This document shows positions 8,501 through 15,713 of a DNA stretch of 45,377 bases, one piece after another; the stretch's first letter is position 1; each line of letters opens with the position of its first letter. The translations under genes and the position numbers were made by a program. Below the pieces are notes generated by a model. It searched no databases and had not been told where the DNA came from. It saw only the letters and a program-made list of their open reading frames with translations. Origin of the DNA: Oscillospiraceae bacterium (lineage in GTDB: Bacteria; Bacillota; Clostridia; Oscillospirales; Ruminococcaceae); assembly GCA_029067895.1 (NCBI GenBank), contig JAIEDQ010000195.1, positions 1 through 45,377 on the forward strand, written 5' to 3'.

Positions 8501-9568
8501 GGTAATGTCGATATAGTCCGAGCCGAGATCGAATATAGTTTTCATTCTGGAGGGGAGCATTATATTGAGGAATTTTTCCCTGTACTCGCTGAGAACGTAA
8601 TTCTCCGCAAAGCTGCGTATCTGGGCGTCAAAATTGTCCTTGAAAAGCGGAGCTTCCTCCTGTTCGCTTTCCGATATGGTGATCGTTTTCATGGAGTTAT
8701 TGTTCAGGTCTATGCAGCCGATACGGTAGTATGTGTCCCTCATAAGGTTAAGGGAGGATTCCAGCAGAGCCTTTTCCCGTACCTCCTCGTCGATAATGCG
8801 CATTGTGTACAGAATATGGTGTACCGAACCGTCGGGCAGAGTATCCACAAGTATTATCGTTCCGCGTACCCAGTTCAGTTCGCCCGCGCTGTTCCGCTGA
8901 CGGTATACGAGGCTGAAGCTGCGGCAGCTGTCGTTCAGGCGGGAGCGGATATAATCCGCGTTGAACTTGCTCAGATATTCGGAGAGGTCGTCCTCGAAAA
9001 CACAGTTTTCCGCGTAGGTCTTTATCATCTCGTAGGACTTTCCGCTGTCGGGGATACTTACGGGAGAATCGAATCTGCTGTCTATCATGGAATATGTCCT
9101 GTCGGTCAGGTCTATATAGCAGCGGGTGCGGTAGGTTTCGCCAAGCGCCTCAATCCATTTTGAGTAGCGGATCTCGTTCTGCTTTTCTCTTGACAGGTCT
9201 TCGACTATGCCGACCGCACGCAGGGTATTTCCGTTTTCGTCCCGCTCCGCGGCGGTGAGGGTGACGCGGCACCAGCTGCTTTCGCTTTTGCCTCTGAACA
9301 GTGCGGAGGCGGTCTCCGCGCCGCTGTTTATATCGTCGTACATTTTATTGAAAAGCGGGAAGTCCTTTTCAAAAACGAACTCCTCCGCAAAGGAATAGGG
9401 CATATTTTCGTATACGGGTCTGCATTTGAATCTTTCGCAGGTCCTCTGCGGTATAACGATCGTCCTGCTGCGGACATTGTATTCAAAATAATGAATGGAG
9501 GTATTGCCAAGCGCGTTAAGAAGCTCCTTTGCGCCGAAAGATGCTTCGCCGCAGTGCATATGATCCAT
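5555..9568 (-). CDS. Soluble hybrid sensor histidine kinase, six PAS-like domains and two receivers
   Basis: This 1337-residue protein has no membrane segment and should be a cytoplasmic sensor. Six PAS/PAC-like modules follow each other at roughly 15-150, 150-285, 285-410, 415-545, 550-670 and 675-805, several ending in PAC-type strands such as KWIVDSGKRV. The phosphoacceptor His835 lies in MSHDIRTPINAIIG, followed by an ATPase domain with GTGLGLAI, then two receivers with LDWKMPEMDG (Asp1125) and FMDIQMPIMNG (Asp1267). No HPt domain or output domain is present and no partner regulator is adjacent, so the phosphorelay must continue elsewhere. ATG 9568 is chosen because GAGGAG lies 8 bases upstream; an in-frame start 51 bases earlier has none. 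It is monocistronic. Confidence 0.9.
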   Translation of the reverse strand: MDHMHCGEASFGAKELLNALGNTSIHYFEYNVRSRTIVIPQRTCERFKCRPVYENMPYSFAEEFVFEKDFPLFNKMYDDINSGAETASALFRGKSESSWCRVTLTAAERDENGNTLRAVGIVEDLSREKQNEIRYSKWIEALGETYRTRCYIDLTDRTYSMIDSRFDSPVSIPDSGKSYEMIKTYAENCVFEDDLSEYLSKFNADYIRSRLNDSCRSFSLVYRQRNSAGELNWVRGTIILVDTLPDGSVHHILYTMRIIDEEVREKALLESSLNLMRDTYYRIGCIDLNNNSMKTITISESEQEEAPLFKDNFDAQIRSFAENYVLSEYREKFLNIMLPSRMKTIFDLGSDYIDITYRRLENGRPKWVRTELVPIRGYSPKNRQVMWYVKNISREKAAEEKLSKTLLQVNNDINLRLETILGGISGGFKISLDDEKFTYSYVSESTAVLFGYSAEEFLAAANNNAADNIYLPDRSEAVETAVNELRQSGTYSVKYRVMCKDGSLKWIVDSGKRVTDENGQKLIYSFYNDVTELEERNTELRNTLTMLDHMVKSLKCGIFAYRLPRREILLLNDEAKYLFGWNGTDAEININHVMRENILPEDIALMSNSVKDIKKPGDEAAYEFRIRHGDGNMRRVQVNSRMLEFDSGDRFILSAMLDVTDTYELTELIMEERSQYRDALLTNCEYAYSFDLTEGTITDEYVTRHGVNPFTKYNIKLPVSFDEFIEKWTAAAKPKFLEPEMASELTRSAMLKKFGMGERSSEVEYYSSDTDTYTRVTALMSLSERNGHVFAVIVGTDTTKGRKGEARAKQALMDAYDAAKRANSAKSDFLSRMSHDIRTPINAIIGMTAIAGTHLDDRDRVTDCLSKITVSSGHLLSLINEVLDMSKIESGKVDLNEEEFNLSDLVDALISMIRPQANAKNQTLKVIIRDVVHEKVIGDKLRIQQSFLNLAGNAVKYTPAGGRINIYISEKTRKNERAGRYEFIFEDNGIGMTPEFVEHIFEPFSRATDSRVSKISGTGLGLAITDNLVRMMNGDIKVESELGKGSRFTVNISLKLQETDNISGDAFADLPVLVADDDEATCENACRMLNEMGMKGEWVTDGKSAVDKVLLRHNGGEDFFAVILDWKMPEMDGVQVTKEIRRQVGPDVPIIIISAYDWSDIELEARAAGADAFVSKPLFKSRLSRVFHEMISGEEKPTAESDIDNLKNADFSGKRVLLAEDNELNTEIAVELLEMTGLAVECAENGQKVVDKFAASEQGYYDLVFMDIQMPIMNGNEAARAIRSLHRRDAKGVPIVAMTANAFNDDVQASANAGMNEHISKPLDLKVLVKTLKKWLG

Positions 9569-9642
9569 TAGACTGCTCCTCTCGGTAATCGGATTGTGAC
9601 AAGCTGTTTTCAGCCGCACAAAAAATCGTCAATATTTAATTA

Positions 9643-9672
9643 ATTATACAACATAATCAAGCTATCTGTCAA
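9643..9672 (-). promoter_or_regulatory. Sigma-A promoter of the hybrid kinase gene
   Basis: Minus-strand TTGACA (complement of 9667-9672) and TATAAT (complement of 9643-9648) are separated by 18 bases. Transcription would start near 9636. Confidence 0.85.
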
Positions 9673-9697
9673 CCGCGGAAATCAAATTTGGAGCAAT

Positions 9698-9919
9698 AAA
9701 TTTTGAGCGGGGAGCCCCCGCGGGCACTTGCACACCGTGCAAGGAAGTCACACCCCACCGTAAGATGTTCGGACTATTAATTATGTTTTGCTCACTCAAG
9801 GGGGCGGGTAGATTTGTCGATACCTGGATTTATTAGATTTTTGCGGTACGGAGACTTATTCCCCATACAGAACCGTACCCCGCAATCAAGATTTGTCCGA
9901 AAATTGTTCCCCAAAATTT
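9698..9919. repeat. Folded GC-rich intergenic element, candidate MITE or structured RNA
   Basis: This stretch lies between two divergent promoters and outside either leader. Its ends form imperfect inverted repeats: AAATTTTG plus GGGGA at the left (9698-9713) and TCCCCAAAATTT at the right (9908-9919). Inside, CTTGCAC/GTGCAAG (9727-9733, 9737-9743), GCCCCC/GGGGGC (9714-9719, 9800-9805), TTCGGAC/GTCCGAA (9768-9774, 9895-9901) and TTGCGGTACGG with CCGTACCCCGCAA (9841-9851, 9873-9885) can pair. It is richer in GC than its flanks. No known RNA family was recognised and no second copy was seen in this window. Confidence 0.5.
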
Positions 9920-9929
9920 TCAAAAAGTC

Positions 9930-9958
9930 TTGCAAACGCTCTGCAAATATGCTATGAT
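9930..9958 (+). promoter_or_regulatory. Sigma-A promoter of the CNNM/CorC gene
   Basis: TTGCAA (9930-9935) and TATGAT (9953-9958) have a 17-base spacer; a second -10-like TATAAT overlaps at 9958-9963. The start point near 9965 is about 35 bases before the coding region. Confidence 0.7.
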
Positions 9959-10000
9959 ATAATTTATTATATTTAACATGAAAGGCATGGTAAAATTACT

Positions 10001-11257
10001 GTGAAGTACATAGCAATTGCGCTGCTTTTGGTTATGTCCGCGCTGTTTTCGTCTATGGAGACGGCGTTTTCGTCGGTAAATAAAATTCGTCTGAAGCACG
10101 ATGCTGCAAACGGAAATAAAAGAGCCGCCCGCGCTCTGAAGATCGCGGAAAGCTTTGACAAGGCTCTGACTACTATTTTAGTCGGAAACAATATAGTAAA
10201 TATCCTTTCGTCCTCGCTGGGCACGATTATTTTTACGCAAATCTTCGGCGCGGCAGGCGTAGCGGTCTCAACTGCGGTAATGACCGTTCTGGTGCTTATT
10301 TTCGGAGAAATAATCCCTAAGTCCTTTGCCAAGCAGAACGCCGAAAAATGTTCCCTTGCTTTTGCGGGACTTCTCGGCGGGATAATGTGGATACTCACGC
10401 CTATATCCTCGTTGTTCCTGTTCCTGCAAAAGGCGGTATCCAAGCTGTCCAAGCCCGATAACTCCCCGAACTTCACCGAGGACGAGCTGAAATACATCAT
10501 TGACGAGATCGAAGATCAGGGCGTTCTCGAAGAGCAGGAAAGCAATCTGGTGCGTTCCGCGCTGGAATTCGACGAGACCACCGTGGAGCAGATACTTCTT
10601 CCACGCGTAAAGGTTGTCGCCGTGGAGCGTGGCGAGGATATCGAAAAGATAAAGGAAATTTTCATACGCGACAGATACACAAGACTTCCCGTGTACGACA
10701 AATCGGTGGACAACATTATCGGTCTTATCAACGAAAAGGATTTCTGGGCTATGATAATGGAGCCCGACGCAAAGCCCTCCAATATTGAGGGAATTATACA
10801 AAAGGCTTTGTATGTGTCCGAAATGAAGCTTATTTCGGAGGTGCTGTACGATATGCAGCGCACCAAGATACACATGGCGATAGTTAAGGATCAGTACGGC
10901 GGAACAAGCGGTATAGTCACAATGGAGGACATTATCGAGGAGCTTGTGGGCGAGATTTACGACGAAAACGACGAGATAATTGACAGCGTTGTGGAGGTCG
11001 CCGAAAACGTCTACGACGTGCAGGCGGACATGAACATAAGCGACCTGCTGGAACGGCTGGAGCTTCCCGAAGATCTTATCGAGACCGACAGCAACACCGT
11101 GGGCGGCTGGGCAATGGAGCTTTTCGGGCGCATACCCGAAACGGATGCGTCCATAACAAGCGGTATCTTCACGGTAACGGTGCTTGAAGCCGATGAGCAG
11201 TCGGTGTCCAAAGTGGGCATCAAGATAGATATGCCCGAAGAAAAATCCGAGGAATAG
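10001..11257 (+). CDS. CNNM/CorC-family transporter-associated protein (HlyC/CorC type)
   Basis: This 418-residue protein has the DUF21/CNNM membrane domain (about 1-160, starting KYIAIALLLVMSALFSSMET and containing EIIPKSFAKQN), a CBS pair (about 195-310, with TRLPVYDKSVDNIIGLI and GIVTMEDIIEELVGEIYDE) and a C-terminal CorC/HlyC domain (about 330-410). Relatives are linked to magnesium or cobalt export and were once called hemolysins. The start is GTG at 10001 with only a weak upstream AAAGG. An eight-codon reading frame beginning at 9979 ends in a TGA overlapping this GTG, so translational coupling is possible. It is monocistronic. The transported ion is inferred from the family. Confidence 0.87.
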   Translation: MKYIAIALLLVMSALFSSMETAFSSVNKIRLKHDAANGNKRAARALKIAESFDKALTTILVGNNIVNILSSSLGTIIFTQIFGAAGVAVSTAVMTVLVLIFGEIIPKSFAKQNAEKCSLAFAGLLGGIMWILTPISSLFLFLQKAVSKLSKPDNSPNFTEDELKYIIDEIEDQGVLEEQESNLVRSALEFDETTVEQILLPRVKVVAVERGEDIEKIKEIFIRDRYTRLPVYDKSVDNIIGLINEKDFWAMIMEPDAKPSNIEGIIQKALYVSEMKLISEVLYDMQRTKIHMAIVKDQYGGTSGIVTMEDIIEELVGEIYDENDEIIDSVVEVAENVYDVQADMNISDLLERLELPEDLIETDSNTVGGWAMELFGRIPETDASITSGIFTVTVLEADEQSVSKVGIKIDMPEEKSEE

Positions 11258-11291
11258 AAAAATGCTCTCCGAACAAGCGGGGAGCATTTTT
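11258..11291. terminator. Bidirectional terminator after the CNNM/CorC gene
   Basis: AATGCTCTCC (11261-11270) pairs with GGGGAGCATT (11279-11288), flanked by A and T runs on both sides. It serves this gene and the convergent membrane-protein gene ending at 11299. Confidence 0.85.
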
Positions 11292-11298
11292 GATTAGA

Positions 11299-12303
11299 TT
11301 ATTCACAGCTTATAGTAAGGTCTCCTATGCGGACTTCCGCGATCTCGTCTGGCATGATTATCCGCATATGTTCGCCGTCCAGCCTGAACAGAAATACTTC
11401 GTTTTCCGCTCCGCTGCTGTCGTTTACTCCGATATTGTCAAGTACCTCGCCGCTTTTAAGCACGACCGCGCTGTCCTCAAAATGCATGGAATCGCCGCCG
11501 TCAAGCGGACTTGCGGTAACGAGTATGCTTATGGGACTTACGGCTATCTTCTCTATTCGGCAGGAATATCCGTCCTCAAACGCGGCGGTCTCGTCAACGG
11601 CAATTATTTTTCTGCCGGAAGTTGGAACGGATACTATGTCAAATTCTATCTCGACCCTTTCGGCGATAACGTTTTGCGTAACAGCCAAGCCGCTGTAAAG
11701 TCTCTCGTTTACAATGTGTATATGGTCTCCCGCGGAAAATCCTCCGCCCGCGTACAGATCGCACTGTACCGTTACCGCGCCGTCCTCCGCCTTTGCTATC
11801 ACAGACCACGTTTCACCCTGCACGCCCGACTGCAATACGTGATTTTCACCTACGACGCTATGAGCAAAGCCGCTTTGAAGCGGGAAATTTTCCTCTGCGG
11901 GAACGATAGGCGTACCGTCGGTTCGGCGCACTTCAAGTCCGTAGAAAAGAAAATCGTCTATAATGTACGGATCGACTATCTCAAAGGAATAGCCTTCGTC
12001 TCCGCGTATCTCGATATTTCCGAGGACTGCCGAGTAATCGTCAAAGGTTTTTCCGCTTTCCGTAAGCTTTTCCGCGCTGCTGCCGAAAAATCTGCCGAAC
12101 CAGCCCGCTCCAGAAGCGTACACGCCAAGTCCCAAAACCAAAACTGTTAGAACCGCAGCGGGTACGATTATTGCAAGCTTTGCCGATATTTTTCTTTTCG
12201 GTTGGACGGCTTCATTTTTTAGCGCCAGAACACGTTCCACAAGCTCCTCAGAGGGAACGGCGCGTTCAAATGCTTTTCTGAAAATTTCACTGTTGCTCAT
12301 CAT
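11299..12303 (-). CDS. Single-span membrane protein, probable anti-sigma factor of the upstream ECF sigma
   Basis: This 334-residue protein has a short cytoplasmic N-terminus (about 40 residues with EELVERVLALKNE), one membrane span (about 43-65) and a roughly 265-residue outside domain rich in beta-strand pattern that I do not recognise. Its first 17 bases overlap the end of the ECF sigma gene and a strong AAGGAGG lies 6-9 bases before two consecutive ATG codons at 12303 and 12300; either may be used. Overlap with a sigma gene and this topology are typical of anti-sigma factors or signal-sensing partners. No zinc-binding HxxxCxxC motif is seen, so the anti-sigma role is inferred from context. 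Confidence 0.65.
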   Translation of the reverse strand: MMSNSEIFRKAFERAVPSEELVERVLALKNEAVQPKRKISAKLAIIVPAAVLTVLVLGLGVYASGAGWFGRFFGSSAEKLTESGKTFDDYSAVLGNIEIRGDEGYSFEIVDPYIIDDFLFYGLEVRRTDGTPIVPAEENFPLQSGFAHSVVGENHVLQSGVQGETWSVIAKAEDGAVTVQCDLYAGGGFSAGDHIHIVNERLYSGLAVTQNVIAERVEIEFDIVSVPTSGRKIIAVDETAAFEDGYSCRIEKIAVSPISILVTASPLDGGDSMHFEDSAVVLKSGEVLDNIGVNDSSGAENEVFLFRLDGEHMRIIMPDEIAEVRIGDLTISCE

Positions 12304-12775
12304 TCCAAACCTCCTTTAAAGCTTCCCTGAGACGTTCTCTTGCCCGCGCTAAACGTGTTCGGACGGTGGCTTCGTTAAGTCCCAGCGCCGCCGCGATCTC
12401 TTTGCAGGACATATCCTCGTAGTACCTGAGCATTACCGCGGGACGGTATTTTTCGGGCAGAGCCAGAACCGCCGCCATTACCGCCGCGCTGTCGGAGCCG
12501 CAGTCCTCGTCGATACCCGAAGCGGCGATATCCTCGGTAAGCTCTGCTCTTTTCATACTTTTTGCGGAACGTCTGCGAAGCTTGCAGCAGTTTACCGTAA
12601 CCCGTATCAGCCACGCTTTCAGATGTTCCTCGCTGTCAAATTCCTTGTGACAGGTCAGCAGCCGCAGAAAGGTTTCCTGAAACACGTCGTCCGCGTCTGC
12701 GGGATACTGGACGAACGCTATTCTGTACACCATATCCTTGTACCGCATAACGGTCTGTTCGTAATCGGGTCTCAT
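12287..12775 (-). CDS. ECF-type RNA polymerase sigma factor
   Basis: This 162-residue protein contains only sigma regions 2 and 4. Region 2 includes DADDVFQETFLRLL and AWLIRVTVN (about 27-61); region 4 includes LPEKYRPAVMLRYYEDMSCK and the helix-turn-helix IAAALGLNEATVRTRLARAR (about 110-150). It should direct RNA polymerase to a small alternative promoter set under control of the membrane protein encoded next. The ATG at 12775 is preceded by AAAGGAGG. GAAACATT about 60 bases upstream resembles an ECF -35 region, consistent with autoregulation but not proven. It is distinct from the other two ECF factors here, which are longer and resemble each other. Confidence 0.9.
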   Translation of the reverse strand: MRPDYEQTVMRYKDMVYRIAFVQYPADADDVFQETFLRLLTCHKEFDSEEHLKAWLIRVTVNCCKLRRRSAKSMKRAELTEDIAASGIDEDCGSDSAAVMAAVLALPEKYRPAVMLRYYEDMSCKEIAAALGLNEATVRTRLARARERLREALKEVWNDEQQ

Positions 12776-12843
12776 CGTCTGCCTCCTTTCATATGCTTCT
12801 GCTGATAATATACATCAGGGGCACGGAATGTTTCGTTTTCCAT

Positions 12844-12882
12844 CAAAAAATTTCTCCGTATCCCTAAGTTGGATACGGAGAA
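12844..12882 (-). terminator. Terminator of hisA
   Basis: TTCTCCGTATCC (12852-12863) pairs perfectly with GGATACGGAGAA (12871-12882), and the minus strand then reads ATTTTTTG. Confidence 0.9.
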
Positions 12883-12886
12883 GCTT

Positions 12887-13651
12887 TTATCTGTACCTGC
12901 AAATCTCCTCAAAATCAAGACTGCCGCCGAAAATATCCAGCGCGCTGCCCACGGTGAAATCAAGTCCGCCGCACTGCCGCAGGACTTCCAGATCGTCCAT
13001 AGAGCCGATCCCGCCCGCGTATGTAACCGGAATCCTGCGCCACTTTCCCAGCATTTCCGCAAGGGGACGCTCAACTCCGCGGGCTTTTCCCTCCGCGTCT
13101 ACCGCATGGACGAGAAACTCGTCGCAGTATTCCGCAAGGGTATCCATTGCTTGAGGAGTAAGCTTTACCTCAGTGAAGTTCTGCCAGCGGTCGGTGACTA
13201 TAAAGTAGTCCTCACCGCGCCTGCGGCAGGAAAGGTCGAGAACAAGACGTTCCTTTCCCACGGCTTGGGACAGCTTTTTCAGATTGTCAAAGTCCACCCG
13301 ACCGTCCCGAAAAACATAGGACGTGACAATAACGTGGGACGCTCCCTTTTCGAGAAAATCCGCGGCGTTTTCTGCGGTTATGCCTCCGCCTATCTGAAGT
13401 CCCATAGGGTAGGCTTCAAGAGCGGAGTACGCCTGTTCAAGGTCGGCGTTATAGTACTCTGAACCGCGGGGATTGAGGATTATAACGTGTCCGCCCCGCA
13501 AGCCTTTTGATTTGTACAATTCTGCGTAAAAAGCCCCGTCCTTGTCGGAGACGAAGTTTTCCTTTGCGGCGTTGTTTGCGTCCGCAAGACTTCCGCCCAC
13601 GATCTGTTTTACCTTTCCGTTGTGGATATCTATGCATGGTCTGAATTTCAT
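12887..13651 (-). CDS. hisA: Phosphoribosylformimino-AICAR-ribotide isomerase, long-form HisA
   Basis: This 254-residue TIM-barrel enzyme catalyses the ProFAR to PRFAR isomerisation in histidine biosynthesis. It starts MKFRPCIDIHNGKVKQIVGG (Asp8 of the first catalytic strand), and contains LQIGGGI, VLDLSCRR and VTYAGGIGSMDDL, the duplicated phosphate-binding pattern of the HisA/HisF fold. Its sequence and insertions resemble the longer variant known from eukaryotes and some Clostridia rather than the classical enterobacterial form. No other histidine gene is adjacent. It has its own promoter and terminator. CGGAGG lies upstream of the ATG. Confidence 0.88.
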   Translation of the reverse strand: MKFRPCIDIHNGKVKQIVGGSLADANNAAKENFVSDKDGAFYAELYKSKGLRGGHVIILNPRGSEYYNADLEQAYSALEAYPMGLQIGGGITAENAADFLEKGASHVIVTSYVFRDGRVDFDNLKKLSQAVGKERLVLDLSCRRRGEDYFIVTDRWQNFTEVKLTPQAMDTLAEYCDEFLVHAVDAEGKARGVERPLAEMLGKWRRIPVTYAGGIGSMDDLEVLRQCGGLDFTVGSALDIFGGSLDFEEICRYR

Positions 13652-13682
13652 GGCGTTTCCTCCGTTTTTAGCTGTTATCTAT

Positions 13683-13711
13683 ATGATACAGCAAAAAACG
13701 TTTTTTTGCAA
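13683..13711 (-). promoter_or_regulatory. Sigma-A promoter of hisA
   Basis: Minus-strand TTGCAA (13706-13711) and TATCAT (complement of 13683-13688) are separated by 17 bases. Confidence 0.75.
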
Positions 13712-13739
13712 TAGGGGACGGAAAAAATCCTCATATGAC

Positions 13740-13764
13740 AAAGGACGGGTGAGACCCGTCCTTT
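13740..13764 (-). terminator. Hairpin terminator of the second ECF-associated operon
   Basis: AAAGGACGGGT (13740-13750) pairs perfectly with ACCCGTCCTTT (13754-13764) around a 3-base loop, 15 bases after the stop of the minus-strand gene. The following T-run is short. Confidence 0.75.
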
Positions 13765-13778
13765 CAAGCTTATACAAA

Positions 13779-14945
13779 TTATTCGGGAAAGTCAGTCTCG
13801 TTTGCGTCATCTACCGCATGAGGGTCGTATTCCGTTTTTACAGCGTTTTCCTCGATGTACTTCATAAAGCTTTCGGTTTGATCCTCGCCTATCCAAAAGT
13901 ATTTCCCTAAAACGCAGATATAGCCGCCGTCGCTTATCCGCACCGTGGGAAAAGTATCATTTCCGCAGATTATAAGATACCTGTCCATTACGGGCGGCGG
14001 GTTTATTGTTGGTACGGCATCGGAATTTTCCGCTAAAAGCTTTTCAACAGCCTGCTGAAGATCCGGCAGGTCGTATTTGAAGAGGAAACCATAGAATGGG
14101 TCGTCAATTAAAGCAGGGTACTCCGAATGTATTGTCGTAAGCTTATAACGGTTTGAAAAATCAATGTCCTCAAGATAATCGCCCAGAGAGTCTGTACGAT
14201 ACCGGAAGTTTTGGAAAGCTGTGTAGTTTCCGTCAGCAGTAAGCGCGGCTATCATATAATTTTCATTTACACTTTTTATTTTATAAAACGCGCACGGCAC
14301 GCTGATGCGTTTACTGTCCCTTTCTTCGGCATCGTCCCAATAATCGTCGAAAAAGCCGTAAATCTCGCCGTTTTGCAGGAATGTCAGTTCGCTTTCGTCA
14401 AATGTTTTCACGGTCATGCTGTAGGTCGCGCCGTTATAGTCAAGATACGGGTAACGCTCCAAATCGGACATATCCTCCCACTTTGGAACTATCGCGGTCT
14501 CCTCTTCGTCCTGTACCGCGGCTGTAGTTGTCAAATTTACGGTCGTATTGGTAGGACATACAGTAGTTTCCTCACATTCATATTTGGAAGTAAAATCCGC
14601 ATTCACTTCTCCGTCAGTTTCCGAGTCAATTACGGCGGTCAGCAGCACTTCGTGAGAGGTTACGGAACGGGTAGTTTCCGTGGTCTGAGGACTTGTGTAC
14701 TGCGTAACGTCTGCCGTGACGGGATATATTTCTCCAATAGTCACCAATTCGCCCTGTTCGGGAGCGGCGATACCGCTGTCACTGAAAGCAAAGCGAAGTC
14801 CCACCGCAAGCACCGCAAAGCAGGCGGCAGCGGCAGTCATGTACACTAAACCTTTCGGCATTATCTTTTTGGGAAAAATCTCCGATTCCTCCAGAAGCTC
14901 CTCGCTGACGTTTCCCAGAGCGGAATAAATATCAAAAGCAGTCAT
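13779..14945 (-). CDS. Single-span membrane protein coupled to an ECF sigma factor
   Basis: This 388-residue protein has a short cytoplasmic N-terminus (YSALGNVSEELLEESE, about 6-21), one membrane span (about 33-54), a Thr/Glu-rich spacer (about 75-150) and a C-terminal outside domain of roughly 230 residues with no recognised family. The start overlaps the sigma gene stop as ATGA, so translation is coupled. The N-terminal pattern closely matches that of the serpin protein at 32260-33837 (ISDAIGQVDEEIVAEAEEI), suggesting a shared sigma-binding segment joined to different sensor domains. An anti-sigma role is inferred; no biochemical motif proves it. Confidence 0.65.
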   Translation of the reverse strand: MTAFDIYSALGNVSEELLEESEIFPKKIMPKGLVYMTAAAACFAVLAVGLRFAFSDSGIAAPEQGELVTIGEIYPVTADVTQYTSPQTTETTRSVTSHEVLLTAVIDSETDGEVNADFTSKYECEETTVCPTNTTVNLTTTAAVQDEEETAIVPKWEDMSDLERYPYLDYNGATYSMTVKTFDESELTFLQNGEIYGFFDDYWDDAEERDSKRISVPCAFYKIKSVNENYMIAALTADGNYTAFQNFRYRTDSLGDYLEDIDFSNRYKLTTIHSEYPALIDDPFYGFLFKYDLPDLQQAVEKLLAENSDAVPTINPPPVMDRYLIICGNDTFPTVRISDGGYICVLGKYFWIGEDQTESFMKYIEENAVKTEYDPHAVDDANETDFPE

Positions 14946-15502
14946 ACAAAAAATCCCTCCTTTTCAAGATGTTCTTTAAGCTTTCCGCGGGTTCGGCTGA
15001 GAGATACGGACACAACGTTTGCGCTTACCCTGAAGCGTGAAGCTATATCCGAGACCGCCTCAGTATAAAAATATCTACGCAGGAAAAACTGCCTGTCCCG
15101 CTTGGGGATAGCCCGCAAAAAAGCTTCTATGCACTCGCTCAGCAGCTTTTCGTCGAGGGCGTCGTCCACATGATCTCCGCCCGCAAGGCAGTCCTCCAGC
15201 TCCTCCAGTGCGGCTGAAAGCTGTCCCTCGCCCCGCTTTTTGGCGAGATTTCTTTTTATCCTGTCAAGGGCAAGATTGCGGGTTATCTTTGCAAAAAACA
15301 TTTTCAGCCTTTCGGGACACTTTGGCGGGATAACGTTCCATGTGTGTAGCCATGTGTCGTTCACGCACTCGTCCGAATCCTCGCGGCTGCACAGAATGTT
15401 GTCCGCAACGGTGAAGCAGTACGCGCCGTACTTTTTGTCGGACTCCGTTACAGCCCTTTCGCTTCGGCTTTGGTACAGCCCGATTATTTCAATGTCTGTC
15501 AA
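14942..15502 (-). CDS. ECF-type RNA polymerase sigma factor
   Basis: This 186-residue protein has region 2 (DSDECVNDTWLHTWNVIPP, about 41-60, and ITRNLALDRIKRN) and region 4 (IPKRDRQFFLRRYFYTEAVS and the helix-turn-helix ASRFRVSANVVSVSLSRTRG). It resembles the sigma factor at 31703-32263 in length, in EDS-ECVNDT and in the C-terminal KEHLEKEGF, so the two are paralogues. The start codon is TTG at 15502, preceded by a GGGGG Shine-Dalgarno 7-8 bases upstream; no better start exists. The transcript appears to begin with a very long hairpin at 15533-15629. The downstream membrane protein overlaps it by 4 bases. Confidence 0.88.
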   Translation of the reverse strand: MTDIEIIGLYQSRSERAVTESDKKYGAYCFTVADNILCSREDSDECVNDTWLHTWNVIPPKCPERLKMFFAKITRNLALDRIKRNLAKKRGEGQLSAALEELEDCLAGGDHVDDALDEKLLSECIEAFLRAIPKRDRQFFLRRYFYTEAVSDIASRFRVSANVVSVSLSRTRGKLKEHLEKEGFFV

Positions 15503-15532
15503 AATTTTTCCCCCTTTCCGAAACGTTTGATC

Positions 15533-15629
15533 CTAATTTCTGTCTAAAAGCGTAGTTAAAAAATCTGCGCAAAAATCATACACGAAAATTTTTGCTTGAT
15601 TTTTTTAACGCTTTTTAGACGGAAATTAG
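15533..15629. repeat. Long imperfect inverted repeat in the ECF sigma leader
   Basis: Arms of about 30 bases, beginning CTAATTTC at 15533 and ending GAAATTAG at 15629, match with a few mismatches and a short gap; the centre adds GCAAAAA paired with TTTTTGC. The whole 97 bases can form one long AT-rich hairpin. It occupies most of the 5' leader of the minus-strand sigma gene, and no T-run follows, so it is not a standard terminator. It could be a MITE insertion or an RNase III-type processing hairpin. Confidence 0.6.
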
Positions 15630-15639
15630 TATGACGCTT

Positions 15640-15669
15640 CTATAACTATATAACGAAAAATAATGTCAA
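15640..15669 (-). promoter_or_regulatory. Probable promoter of the second ECF sigma operon
   Basis: Minus-strand TTGACA (complement of 15664-15669) is followed after 17-18 bases by GTTATA/TTATAG. Transcription would start just before the long hairpin at 15533-15629. Confidence 0.6.
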
Positions 15670-15713
15670 ATCTTACAGAACAATAAATTTTTTAAAAAAA
15701 ATGTCAGAACACT

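Noticed and set aside
9698-9919. 6S RNA, SRP RNA, tmRNA or a known riboswitch
   Set aside because: The fold has several helices but I could not match the conserved sequence of any of these; promoter positions also place it outside both leaders.
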